From Mangrovimicrobium sp033283385 (GTDB lineage Bacteria; Pseudomonadota; Gammaproteobacteria; Pseudomonadales; Halieaceae): a DNA stretch of 64,000 bases. The stretch's first letter is position 1; each line of letters starts with the position of its first letter. The position numbers were made by a program, and so were the translations under genes. This document shows positions 55,298 to 64,000 of the stretch, piece after piece. Under the pieces are notes generated by a model. That model was not told where the DNA came from. It saw only the letters and a list, made by a program, of their open reading frames with translations, and searched no databases. The DNA is taken from assembly GCA_033283385.1 (NCBI GenBank), contig JAWMQQ010000002.1, positions 310,001-374,000 on the forward strand. The letters run 5' to 3'.

Positions 55298-56056
55298 ATG
55301 ACACAGACGGTACTGTTTCGACAGGAGGGGCACATCGGCTACCTCACTCTCAACAACCCCGAACGGCATAATTCACTGGGCCAGCGCGAGCTGGATTTGC
55401 TGCACGCACACCTCGCCAGTGTGGAGGCGGACGAGCAGCTGCGGGTGCTGCTGGTAACGGGCAGCGGCGGAAAAACCTTCTGTGCCGGGGCATCCCTCGG
55501 CGAGCTGGGCTCCGGCCAGATCAGCGGCGACCTGTTCCAGGCCGCGACCGACCGACTGGCAGCGTTGCCCATACCCACCATTGCGGCGATAAACGGCAAT
55601 GTGTTCGGCGGCGGCGTGGAACTGGCACTGAGTTGCGACTTCCGCATCGGTGTCGAGGGCAGCCGGATGCGGGTCCCCGCGGCGGCGATCGGCCTGTGCT
55701 ACCCGCTGAGCGGAATCAACCGTTTCGTGGAGCGTCTTGGCGTGAATCTCGCAAAGCGCATTCTCGTCGCCGCGGAAGAGTTTGACGCCGAAGCCATGCT
55801 CCACGTTGGCTTTCTCGACCATCTCGTCCTGCCCGGCCAGCTCGAGGATTTCAGCCACACGATGGCTTCCAGTATGGCGGATCTCGCTCCGATGGCAGTC
55901 AAGGCGATGAAGGCCATCCTGCAGCAGGCAGCGGCAGGTGGAATCGACGCGGAAAATGCAGCGGCACTCTCGCGCGCTTGCCTCGAGTCAGAGGACCTCA
56001 AGGAGGGATTCCTGGCCCAGAAGGAAAAGCGCGCGCCGCGATTCAGCGGGCGCTGA
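55298..56056 (+). CDS. Enoyl-CoA hydratase/isomerase family protein
   Basis: 252-aa crotonase-fold enzyme. FCAGASLGEL and NGNVFGGGVELALSCD form the CoA-binding oxyanion hole and active-site loop, with an acidic residue in GGGVEL. The second catalytic Glu of true hydratases cannot be confirmed by eye, so the exact reaction is open. It is convergent with the ApbE-like gene 3 bases away. Confidence 0.93.
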   Translation: MTQTVLFRQEGHIGYLTLNNPERHNSLGQRELDLLHAHLASVEADEQLRVLLVTGSGGKTFCAGASLGELGSGQISGDLFQAATDRLAALPIPTIAAINGNVFGGGVELALSCDFRIGVEGSRMRVPAAAIGLCYPLSGINRFVERLGVNLAKRILVAAEEFDAEAMLHVGFLDHLVLPGQLEDFSHTMASSMADLAPMAVKAMKAILQQAAAGGIDAENAAALSRACLESEDLKEGFLAQKEKRAPRFSGR

Positions 56057-56059
56057 TGC

Positions 56060-56953
56060 TCATTCCGGCGCCAGGGGGCCGTGACACTGCAGGTCGCGGC
56101 CGATCGCCATCCACGGCAGACCGAGTTTCTCCAGCCAGTTGATCCCCGCCTGCTCAGTGCGCAGTCGCGCCACCGAGGCCGCACTGCAGGCGGCGAGGCA
56201 CGAATCCGCGACGACGCTCACATTGAGTAGTCCCGGCACAGGGTAGCCGTCGATCGGGCTGAGACCACGGCTGTAGGTTTCACCTTCAAAGCTTATCCGG
56301 CGTTCAAAATCCCCGCGGGAAGCAAAACCCCTGTTGTTCAGTTTTACCCGGGTGATTGCCGTCCGGTGACCGTAGGGGTGGCGAATTCCGAAGAGCCAGT
56401 TCGAGCCGTCTGGTTGCTTGCCGATCGTGACGGCGTCCCTGTCCATCTCCACGCAGGCGTGGCGCACATCGTTAGCCAGCAGAATCTTGCGGACACAATC
56501 CATCGCGTAGGGCCGGATACAGCTGTCGAGATCGATCAGCATGCCCTCCTGGAGCATTCTTGCACCGGCGTCGGTGATCTCGACCTTCCCCCAGCCGACA
56601 AGCTTCAGCAAACCTGCTACCTGCGAGGGCGTGGCCTGTAGCCGACCCTCCGGGCTGTAGCAGTTCTCCAGGAGGCGGGTAGTGGGGTCAAACAAGTGCT
56701 TGCTTTCAGACCAGAGCGCCGAAACAAACTGAAACAGGCTGCGCGCCTCCGCATCCAGCGGATTGACATACTCGGTGCCAGCGGTGCGATTGATACTACT
56801 GACGACGCTTTCGGGGCTGTGACTGCTGAATTTTGACTCGATCCGCTCCAGTTCGGCGGCGACCAGGTCCAGCAGTTCCTCTCCATCCCCAGCCCCTGCA
56901 TGCAGGGTGACCTGGCAGGAAGAGCCAAAAGCCTGTAGGCGCGTTTTGAGCAT
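56060..56953 (-). CDS. ApbE-like (FAD:protein FMN transferase family) protein with degenerate motifs
   Basis: 297-aa protein with the ApbE fold order: SCQVTLHAGAG at the N-terminus, ERIESKFSSHSPESVVSSIN, LWSESKHLFDPTTRLL and VVADSCLAACSAASVA. The motifs for FAD and magnesium binding differ: where active enzymes have DLGGIAKGYAVD this has DLDSCIRPYAMD, and the usual N(A/V)GGD is absent. It may be inactive or altered in function. No flavoprotein (Nqr/Rnf) partner is adjacent. It follows the sensor kinase gene by 92 bases. Confidence 0.85.
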   Translation of the reverse strand: MLKTRLQAFGSSCQVTLHAGAGDGEELLDLVAAELERIESKFSSHSPESVVSSINRTAGTEYVNPLDAEARSLFQFVSALWSESKHLFDPTTRLLENCYSPEGRLQATPSQVAGLLKLVGWGKVEITDAGARMLQEGMLIDLDSCIRPYAMDCVRKILLANDVRHACVEMDRDAVTIGKQPDGSNWLFGIRHPYGHRTAITRVKLNNRGFASRGDFERRISFEGETYSRGLSPIDGYPVPGLLNVSVVADSCLAACSAASVARLRTEQAGINWLEKLGLPWMAIGRDLQCHGPLAPE

Positions 56954-57045
56954 AACTATAAGGATCCTGGCGCAGGCCCCGAGTGCCCGATCTGGTCAGG
57001 CGTATGTTATTGAGCAATCTGGACCGAAGCAATGAGGGCGACCAT

Positions 57046-60000
57046 TTAAAGCATTGGAGATTCCAGCGCCTGGGCGGGAATACGTATGACTATCCTGGTG
57101 CCGGCCGAGGGCTCCACGCTGAGGGTCGCACCCAACATGCCACAGAGAACGCGTACAGTGGCAAACCCGGGTGTATCCGATGTGCCAGGATCGATAGCAT
57201 CGGGAAGGCCGACACCATCGTCGCTGACAGAGAGCACGAAGGTGTTGTGTGCGTCGTTGCCCCTGGAGCTACGTGCGAGCCTGATTTCGAGATAGCCGGC
57301 GATAGTGGTGGGTGAAAATGCGTGGCAGAGGCTGTTTTCGAGCAACTCGTAAATGATCAGCGCAAGCGGCGCGGCGGAGTACGCGGGTACCTGGGCGTTC
57401 CTCGTAGCGTTTATAAGGGTGATGCTGCCCGGTTTGAGTGGAGTCTCAGGCAAAAGCCTGTTCACCACCGCATCGGTAAAGTCATGCAAGTTGGCTGTGA
57501 GGTGATCGGCCTGATAGAAGTACCGGTCTTCCAGCATCTCGAGGCAAGCTATATGTCCAAGCACGGAGCCCGGCCGGCTCAAGGATCCGTTGGAGACCTT
57601 GCTACATGAACGTATCAATTCCAGGGTGGCCCTGTTCTGGCGATGGATCGCCTGAATTACACCATCCTGCATCTCGCGCTGTTCTTCCAGTTCGTTTTGT
57701 ACCCGATGCGCCTGATCCTCCATCTCACCGGCAAACGCAAGCGCCTGCTCCTTCAAAACGTGAGTCCGGTACCAACGAAGTGCTAACCAGCAAAAGGTAA
57801 GAAGAAGGAGTACGTAGGAGGCGTACGCCCAGGGGGTCTCCCACCAGTTGGGATTGACTCGAATTTTGAGGCGAGCTGCGTCACGATTCCAGATGCCAGC
57901 AGCGTTTGCTCCGACTACCTGAAACTCATAATCGCCAGGTGGGAGAGAGGAGTAGGTGGCGACGTTGTTGGTTCCTGCGTCGATCCAGTTGGGGTCGTAG
58001 TTTTTTAGGCGGTAGCGATAGATATTTTTTGATGTGTCCAAGAAATCTACAACGCTCGATGAAATCTGAATGGACTGCCTAGACTGCGAAATTTCGAGGG
58101 TATCGATGGTTCTAATGGTTTCATCGGGAATTTGGCTCTCACCAGAAATTTGAACTTCTGAAATTACGACCCGTGGAACTCGCTCCTGTTGTTTTAGTTC
58201 ATGCGGAGCAAATTTGTTGTACCCGTCCACTCCTCCGAAGTAAAAGTAATTATCGCTGGAAACATAGTAAGATCCGAAGTTGAAATCATCATCCTGCAAT
58301 CCAGTTCGTTTGGACCCACGGAAGGTCAAGTTACGATCATTGGATATTGTGAATATCCCACTCTCTGTTGACACCCATAGACTATTTTTATCGTCAAATA
58401 GCATCCCGTAGATAGTGCTTTTAGATAGCTCTGGGCAATCGCAATATTTGGACAATCTTAAAGTAGACCCAAGATTACTGTCGGAAGGAAAGAAGTAAAC
58501 TCCATGGTCTTTGGTTCCGAGTACGATTTCATGGTCACGACTCTCGGATATTGAGTACAAGGTTGGCTTGGAATTGAGTGTTTGAAACGACGTGTCAATT
58601 TTTAGGAACGATCTAGCAGTCCTATATTTTACAAATAATTCATTTTCTGAGGCAGCGAAAATATTTCCATCCGAACTTTCGTAAACCCAGATAATAGAAG
58701 ATTCAGATGGAAGCCATCTTTTTATTGAATTTGATGATGCATCTAATGAATAGAGTCCCTTGTTGTAAGTAGATATCCATATAGATTTTTCACTGCCTTT
58801 GAGAATCTTAGTTACTGAAAATTGATTTGATGGTGAGTTCGCGATTGATCTAAGCTGCAAGTTGGTTGTGTTGACAGCGTAGACGCCATACTCCTGTAAA
58901 CCTATCCAAATCTCTTCTCCTATCGAAGCCAGCGTCATAATTCGGTGGTCCGGAAGGTCCAAATTGTTGAATTTTACTGGCCTATGAACACGGTTGGTGC
59001 TGTCAAAAATATATAAACCGTTGTACGTGCCGATCCATATTTGACGTCTAGAATCTTCTGTGAAAGCTAAAACATCGTTGTATACGCCGCTGTTTTTGTT
59101 GTTATAGGTTTCTATTTTAGATATGTTGACCTGATCTAGCCCTTGGTAGGTTCCCACCCACAGCAACTTGTTGTAGAAAAGTCTAGTGATATAGTTGTGC
59201 GAAAGATCAGAGTCTTCTGTAGTGAATTGGTGAAGCTCTTTGTTGATTGTGTTTAGTAAAATCAGTCCGTTATTTGTTCCAATCCACAAATTTCCATTGC
59301 TCGCCAGGATGTCGGTAATCGAAGTGACGTTGTGAGCTACTATGCGGGTTGTTTCAGTTATTTGGCCAAAATCTACATTGTATCGATGAATTTTATTATC
59401 TGATGTGGCAATAAATATTTCGTGGCTGCTTATCGGTGAGATCGAAACGATGTTTCCTCCAGGATATTTGAATCCAAGTCGTTCGATCGTTTTACTATCT
59501 GTATGTATCTCAAAAATATTCGATTGCGACGTCGCGAATAGAGTGTAAGTCGATACTTTTTTAATGGACGTAATTTCTGTATTTTTTGAAGCTTTGAAAT
59601 ATTCGTTAAGCCATTTTGCAGAGGATCCTGATGCCGAGTTAATGGCATAAACGTTGTTCGCAATCTTTAGTACGAGAAAATCTTTCTCTGCGAATATTAG
59701 CTCGGTAGAACCCTTCGGAATTCCGATTCTACCTAGATCTAGTGGGATAAATCCTTGTTCTCTCGAGTTCCATCGGAGAATTTCACCCGAGTGGGTTACT
59801 GCCAAGATTCGTCCTTGGCTGTCTTGTGATATTCCAGAAATATTTGAGTGGCTAATTTTATAAGGTGGCGGGGAGGTCGCATCAAATTTTGTAACATCCG
59901 ACCCATTAAATTTATACAGGCCCTGCTGAGTGCCGACCCAAAGATAGTCATTGGAATCGACAAATACCCAAGTGATCGTTTGCTGGGAAATGTCAGCATT

Positions 60001-60117
60001 CACTGAGGAAGGGGTTATTATTACTGAGTCGGTTGCATATTCTCTACTCAAAGCGGGATTCGAACATATTCCAAGGCAGGCACTTACGAAAATCAGTAAT
60101 AATCTAATGACATCCAT
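57046..60117 (-). CDS. Sensor histidine kinase with two-component-regulator propeller and Y_Y_Y domains
   Basis: 1023-aa membrane sensor. A signal peptide (IRLLLIFVSACLGICSNPAL) is followed by 10-14 propeller blades (for example NDYLWVGTQQGLYKFNG) to about residue 660, a Y_Y_Y domain ending YEFQVVGANAAGIWN, one TM helix (about 763-783), a coiled coil with a candidate phospho-acceptor His (IQAIHRQN, about 825) and an ATPase domain (YELLENSLCHAF; DDGVGLPD). The kinase core is HisKA_2-like, not HisKA. GC content rises sharply at about 57990, inside the Y_Y_Y domain, suggesting a domain swap. It is 12 bases downstream of the second sensor gene. The ligand is unknown. Confidence 0.9.
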   Translation of the reverse strand: MDVIRLLLIFVSACLGICSNPALSREYATDSVIITPSSVNADISQQTITWVFVDSNDYLWVGTQQGLYKFNGSDVTKFDATSPPPYKISHSNISGISQDSQGRILAVTHSGEILRWNSREQGFIPLDLGRIGIPKGSTELIFAEKDFLVLKIANNVYAINSASGSSAKWLNEYFKASKNTEITSIKKVSTYTLFATSQSNIFEIHTDSKTIERLGFKYPGGNIVSISPISSHEIFIATSDNKIHRYNVDFGQITETTRIVAHNVTSITDILASNGNLWIGTNNGLILLNTINKELHQFTTEDSDLSHNYITRLFYNKLLWVGTYQGLDQVNISKIETYNNKNSGVYNDVLAFTEDSRRQIWIGTYNGLYIFDSTNRVHRPVKFNNLDLPDHRIMTLASIGEEIWIGLQEYGVYAVNTTNLQLRSIANSPSNQFSVTKILKGSEKSIWISTYNKGLYSLDASSNSIKRWLPSESSIIWVYESSDGNIFAASENELFVKYRTARSFLKIDTSFQTLNSKPTLYSISESRDHEIVLGTKDHGVYFFPSDSNLGSTLRLSKYCDCPELSKSTIYGMLFDDKNSLWVSTESGIFTISNDRNLTFRGSKRTGLQDDDFNFGSYYVSSDNYFYFGGVDGYNKFAPHELKQQERVPRVVISEVQISGESQIPDETIRTIDTLEISQSRQSIQISSSVVDFLDTSKNIYRYRLKNYDPNWIDAGTNNVATYSSLPPGDYEFQVVGANAAGIWNRDAARLKIRVNPNWWETPWAYASYVLLLLTFCWLALRWYRTHVLKEQALAFAGEMEDQAHRVQNELEEQREMQDGVIQAIHRQNRATLELIRSCSKVSNGSLSRPGSVLGHIACLEMLEDRYFYQADHLTANLHDFTDAVVNRLLPETPLKPGSITLINATRNAQVPAYSAAPLALIIYELLENSLCHAFSPTTIAGYLEIRLARSSRGNDAHNTFVLSVSDDGVGLPDAIDPGTSDTPGFATVRVLCGMLGATLSVEPSAGTRIVIRIPAQALESPML

Positions 60118-60129
60118 GTCGACAAATTC

Positions 60130-63100
60130 TCAATTTATCTTTTGCAATGCATCACCACTTAAGATTTTTTTCTCGAAATATTCTGTAAACTCGCTGTATG
60201 CGTCGGTTAGCTCGGAATACCTAGCAGTATAATCACACGCTCTTCTGAGTTTGCTATCGGATTCAATTTCAGAACTTAGGAACTGAACTTTGTTAGCTCC
60301 AAGGTTCGCGCTCATAGATTTTATCGCGTGCGATACTTTTGAGATATTATCGTAATTTTGGGTGGATATCTCGAGGTCAAGTTGGCTGAGTTTGTCCGCC
60401 ATTTGGGATTTGTATCCCGAATAGACCTTCGGCAATATCGAAGTGGTAGCTCTAGATTCGACTTCAAGAATTGTATTGATGGCATTAAGGTTGATGATAG
60501 ATCCTCTAAGATCTTCACTTTTTACTGATTTATTATCTCGACTTGAAATTTTAAATGTTCTAGCCCCGGCGCTTTCCTGCCCGCTAAAATGGGCTATGCA
60601 GTTTTGTATCTCAGATAGATTGAAAGGTTTGCTGAGAAATAGATCCATCCCAGATTCGAAATATTTAGATCTGTCCCCTAGGTTCAGTCCAGCAGTGAGT
60701 GCGACAATTGGAACCCGGGGTGAATTCATTTTGAGCTCATTTCTTCGGATTTCAACAGCTGCTTCAAATCCATCCATAACGGGCATTTGACAATCCATAA
60801 AGATAAGGTTGTATAACTTGCCTTTGGCGAGTTTTACTGCTTCGGCGCCGTCCTGGGCTACGTCCACGGAATGTCCCAGCATTGAAAGGATTTCTACTAT
60901 GATTCTTTGGTTCGTCTCGACATCTTCAGCAACAAGTATATTTAAGTTATTGCTGGGCTGATCGTATGCTTGAGCTCCGCTTTGCTCACTTTGTGAATCT
61001 CTCTCGGCATCGAGCGTTTTGATAGCTTCATCGATCGAATGTCGCTTTATAGGTTTCGTTATTTGAGTCCAGTTCGTAAACCGCGCATCAACTTTTTTTC
61101 GATTGAGTGGTGTAATCACGATCCCTTTATTAGAGTGGATCGGAAGGCTAGGGTCTTCCACTAGGCGCTCTATCAAGCCCATTGCATCCGCGTCGGCAAT
61201 TAATATTTGAGCACGAAGTACGTCCTCTTTGGTGTCCGCTAGCGAAGATGGATATCCGCAAAGCTGGAGATGAGATGAGATCATCTTCAGTGTGTTTGGA
61301 TTGTCAGTAACTATTTTAATGACAGGAGGCTTGTCAATTGTGATTAGACTCCTGGGCTTTGCCACTTCCAGAGGGATTGATATTGTAATTGTGGTTCCGC
61401 TTCCGAGCTTAGATTCAACATTGATATCACCCGACATAAGCTCTACATAATGTTTTGATATTGATAGACCAAGGCCCGTTCCACCATATTCTCGAGTAGT
61501 ACTTGTGTCCGCCTGAGTGAACATTTCAAAAACCTTATTTTGAGTCTCACTATTCATCCCAATCCCTTCGTCTGTTACAGAGATTACTAGCATCAGTTTT
61601 CGAGGGGACTCGGGAATTTTCTCGGCTCGGGCAATTACATTAATATTCCCAGCGTGCGTGAATTTGATGGCGTTACTCACCAAATTCATCACAACTTGAC
61701 GGATCTTTGTCGGATCTCCATAGAAGAATGATGGCAGAGATGGGTCGTAAATATTGTTAAGCGCTAACAATTTCCGAGAAGCAGGCTCGCCTTGCAGGTA
61801 ACACACATCATCGAGTAACGCGAGAATGTCAAATTCAGTAATATCGAGTTCGATCTTCGATGCTTCAATTTTCGAAATATCTAAAATTTCATTAATCAGT
61901 TTTAATAGTGATTCACCACTATTGTGAGCAGCCATTGCAAATTGTTTCTGCTGGTCATTTAACTCGGTATGTAGAAGTAGCTCTGTCATACCTATCATTC
62001 CGTGCATCGGCGTTCGGATTTCGTGGCTCATAGTAGCAAGAAAATCTGATTTTGCTCGGTTCGCTGCTTCAGCGCTCGCTCTAGCATCCTGTAGATCAGC
62101 TGTCCTCTCAAGCACCTTTTGTTCCAGTTCGCGTTGTCGTTCAAGTGCCGCAAGCTTTTGTATTTGTTGTCGCCTAAATATGAGTGCAATTGCGGCGATA
62201 ACGAGCATCACATAGGCCAAGTACGCTGGTTTACTTAGCCACGGTGGAGGATGTACAACAATCGGTAGCGTGATTGCATTCCAATTCCACTCGCCGCCAG
62301 GATTGGCGGCGGCAAATCTCAAAACGTAATTTCCAGGAGGTAGTGTTGTGAACGATGCGATGTGCGAGTCTTCAGAAATAATCCAATCTTGGTGTAATCC
62401 TTCGAGTTTATATGCGTACTGTACTAGTTCCGGATTTGAATAATCTGAAGCGTAGGTTTCAATTGTCAGGATTCTATCCTGATACGTAAGGTCGAGCTTT
62501 TTTAGGTTGTAATATGGAACGTCAAATGAAACCAGTTCATTCATGATTTTTATGGATGAGATGGCAACTTGGGGTTTTACACTCTCTCGCTTCGAGAAGT
62601 TTGGATCAACAACGTTGAAGCCTTGAGGGCCACCAAAGTAGATTGAGCCATCATGGGCCTTGTATGATGCTCCCATATTAAATTCGGTACTTTGTAAGCC
62701 ATCTCTCATCCCATATTGATGGGATATTTTCGTATCGGCGTTGAATCTTGTTACACCGCGATTGTGGGACAGCCAAAGATTTCCCGAAATATCTGACTGA
62801 ATTCCATAAATATCGGAGCTTGGACTTTGTAGCTCCGAAGAATGGTTCGTGAATTTTGGGGTCAGGTTATACCTATCTTGGGCTGACCAGCTTACGAGCC
62901 CACCCCCTGAAGAGCCAAGCCATAATCGCCCAGATTTGTCTTCGAAGAACGCCCACACCATGTCACTAGTAATGCTGTCGGGGTTTGATCTGTTCTTTTG
63001 AAATCTAGTGAACTTTCCAGAACTTATATCAAACTTGTTTAGCCCATCTTCCGTGCCAACCCATATATAGCCAAACGAATCTTCGAATAATGCAATAACC

Positions 63101-64000
63101 ATATTATTGCTAATGGATGACGGATCTTGAGGCTTATGCCTGTAGTTTTGGAATCCTTGCTCCGGTCCCAAGTATAAACTTAGTCCACCGCCGTAGGTTC
63201 CAATCAGATATTCACCTTTGGAGGTCTTTAATATTGAGGTAATGCCGTTGGCACCAATAGAGCTTTCATCAAATTTACTGTGTCTATAAGTGGTGACAGA
63301 GTTCGTAGAAAGATCCACAACATTCAGTCCACCGTCATATGTACCTACCCAGAGACGGTTCTCATCGCCAAGTAAACTCATGACTATGGAACTAGAGATG
63401 CCAGGGTCGGAATATTCGTTGAACCAAACAAAGGAGTCCTTGCCAGGCGGTAGTCGATTTAGTCCATTGTCTGTTCCCACCCATAGGCTACCGTCACTTG
63501 TTTCAGCAAATGCATTTACACCATTACTTGATAAGTTGCCCTTTGATTCGTCAAACTTTGGAAAGTGGCTTTCGGAACCGGTTGCGAGGCCGTATAGCGT
63601 ACCGACCCAAAATTGCCCTTCTCGGGTTTGGTAGACGCTGGAAATCACGCTCTCGGGCAAATTCGAGTTACTGTTGGTGTAACGAGCAAATGACCCATTT
63701 CGAGGTATATACAATGTAAGTCCCTCATAGGTCGCCACCCAAATTCTGGAGCTTAGATCTTCAAATATGTCAAAAACCTTGTTTGAAGCTATTGAGTCTA
63801 GGGAATTTTTATCGTGAACAAATCGTTTGATTTGTAACGTGGTGGGGTTGTAAACGCTAACGCCGAGATTTGGATGTGCTAGCCATAAGTCCCCTTGCCT
63901 AGTTGCTAAAATTCTAGTTATGGGCGTGGCTAGATCCTCATTGTCAGAAAAATCTTCGAATTTAATTTCTGAATCAATGCCAGTCGTAAGCGTGATTTTG
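60130..64000 (-). CDS. Hybrid sensor kinase: propeller, Y_Y_Y, HisKA, HATPase, receiver, Hpt (5' end beyond window)
   Basis: At least 1289 aa; the frame is still open at the window edge, so the signal peptide and first blades are missing. Order: propeller repeats (DRSGRLWLG-type blades), Y_Y_Y, TM near 62165-62225, HisKA with MSHEIRTP (His codon 62023-62025), HATPase (NLVSNAIKF; GGTGLGLSIS), a degenerate receiver lacking a clear phospho-Asp, a true receiver (MDCQMPVMDG, Asp codon 60793-60795), and Hpt (HAIKSMSANLG, His codon 60328-60330). This is a complete internal phosphorelay. No cognate response regulator with output domain is in the window. AT-rich compared with the chromosome. Confidence 0.93.
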   Translation of the reverse strand, partial: KITLTTGIDSEIKFEDFSDNEDLATPITRILATRQGDLWLAHPNLGVSVYNPTTLQIKRFVHDKNSLDSIASNKVFDIFEDLSSRIWVATYEGLTLYIPRNGSFARYTNSNSNLPESVISSVYQTREGQFWVGTLYGLATGSESHFPKFDESKGNLSSNGVNAFAETSDGSLWVGTDNGLNRLPPGKDSFVWFNEYSDPGISSSIVMSLLGDENRLWVGTYDGGLNVVDLSTNSVTTYRHSKFDESSIGANGITSILKTSKGEYLIGTYGGGLSLYLGPEQGFQNYRHKPQDPSSISNNMVIALFEDSFGYIWVGTEDGLNKFDISSGKFTRFQKNRSNPDSITSDMVWAFFEDKSGRLWLGSSGGGLVSWSAQDRYNLTPKFTNHSSELQSPSSDIYGIQSDISGNLWLSHNRGVTRFNADTKISHQYGMRDGLQSTEFNMGASYKAHDGSIYFGGPQGFNVVDPNFSKRESVKPQVAISSIKIMNELVSFDVPYYNLKKLDLTYQDRILTIETYASDYSNPELVQYAYKLEGLHQDWIISEDSHIASFTTLPPGNYVLRFAAANPGGEWNWNAITLPIVVHPPPWLSKPAYLAYVMLVIAAIALIFRRQQIQKLAALERQRELEQKVLERTADLQDARASAEAANRAKSDFLATMSHEIRTPMHGMIGMTELLLHTELNDQQKQFAMAAHNSGESLLKLINEILDISKIEASKIELDITEFDILALLDDVCYLQGEPASRKLLALNNIYDPSLPSFFYGDPTKIRQVVMNLVSNAIKFTHAGNINVIARAEKIPESPRKLMLVISVTDEGIGMNSETQNKVFEMFTQADTSTTREYGGTGLGLSISKHYVELMSGDINVESKLGSGTTITISIPLEVAKPRSLITIDKPPVIKIVTDNPNTLKMISSHLQLCGYPSSLADTKEDVLRAQILIADADAMGLIERLVEDPSLPIHSNKGIVITPLNRKKVDARFTNWTQITKPIKRHSIDEAIKTLDAERDSQSEQSGAQAYDQPSNNLNILVAEDVETNQRIIVEILSMLGHSVDVAQDGAEAVKLAKGKLYNLIFMDCQMPVMDGFEAAVEIRRNELKMNSPRVPIVALTAGLNLGDRSKYFESGMDLFLSKPFNLSEIQNCIAHFSGQESAGARTFKISSRDNKSVKSEDLRGSIINLNAINTILEVESRATTSILPKVYSGYKSQMADKLSQLDLEISTQNYDNISKVSHAIKSMSANLGANKVQFLSSEIESDSKLRRACDYTARYSELTDAYSEFTEYFEKKILSGDALQKIN

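Overview
The window is a high-GC gammaproteobacterial chromosome segment. The orders smpB/ratA/ratB, bamE/fur/recN and hrcA-grpE-dnaK-dnaJ-dapB are typical of Gammaproteobacteria. Together with the many oxidative-metabolism and LLM/SDR-type genes they suggest a marine heterotroph, possibly the Halieaceae/Cellvibrionales area. That placement is inference; no rRNA is present.

Layout. (1) 1-5047: an RND efflux system (permease running off the left edge, lipoprotein adaptor) with a divergent TetR regulator and its operator. (2) 5075-18829: accessory chromosomal genes. These are a TolB-like/TPR membrane protein, an acyltransferase with SGNH domain, a secreted zinc metalloprotease followed by a cupredoxin-like protein and a multi-pass membrane protein, an alpha/beta-hydrolase-domain lipoprotein and two MFS transporters. 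A decayed copy of a tetR 3' end lies at 7441-7531. (3) About 19046-34808: a lower-GC, mosaic integrated element. Its tyrosine integrase abuts the 3' end of ssrA (tmRNA, 34796-35186). (4) 35280-56953: core genes: TauE/SafE permease, smpB, a sodium symporter, ratA, ratB, bamE, fur, recN, hrcA, grpE, dnaK, dnaJ, dapB, cnoX, an LLM-SDR-aceK-phosphatase operon, MATE, tag, an enoyl-CoA hydratase and an ApbE-like protein. (5) 57046-64000: two large, AT-rich, adjacent propeller-type sensor histidine kinases; the second runs off the right edge.

The integrated element is the most unusual part. From the integrase inward it carries two pairs of very small genes that look like a duplicated two-gene cassette, a 263-aa unknown, an AlpA-type regulator, an HTH replication-type protein, a coiled-coil protein, a full-length phage tail tape measure protein with no other structural phage gene, and a separate short gene that copies the tape measure's C-terminal module. 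Two membrane-anchored unknowns and an OLD-like ATPase/TOPRIM protein (probable anti-phage cargo) complete it. The leaders of alpA and of the tape measure gene are near-identical direct repeats of about 500 bp that share an operator-like array of TGGGGTCA half-sites. Each leader is preceded by a GC-rich array of degenerate repeats of about 165 bp. Three genes are followed by related 3' elements that end in terminator hairpins; two of these show compensatory pairing changes. I read this as a candidate phage satellite that supplies its own tape measure protein under the same control as its master regulator. That function is inference.

Regulation visible in the core: sigma-32-like promoters precede both grpE and dnaK, and a strong terminator separates dnaK from dnaJ. 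Three REP-like palindromes occur in intergenic or 3' positions, one of them providing the dapB stop codon.
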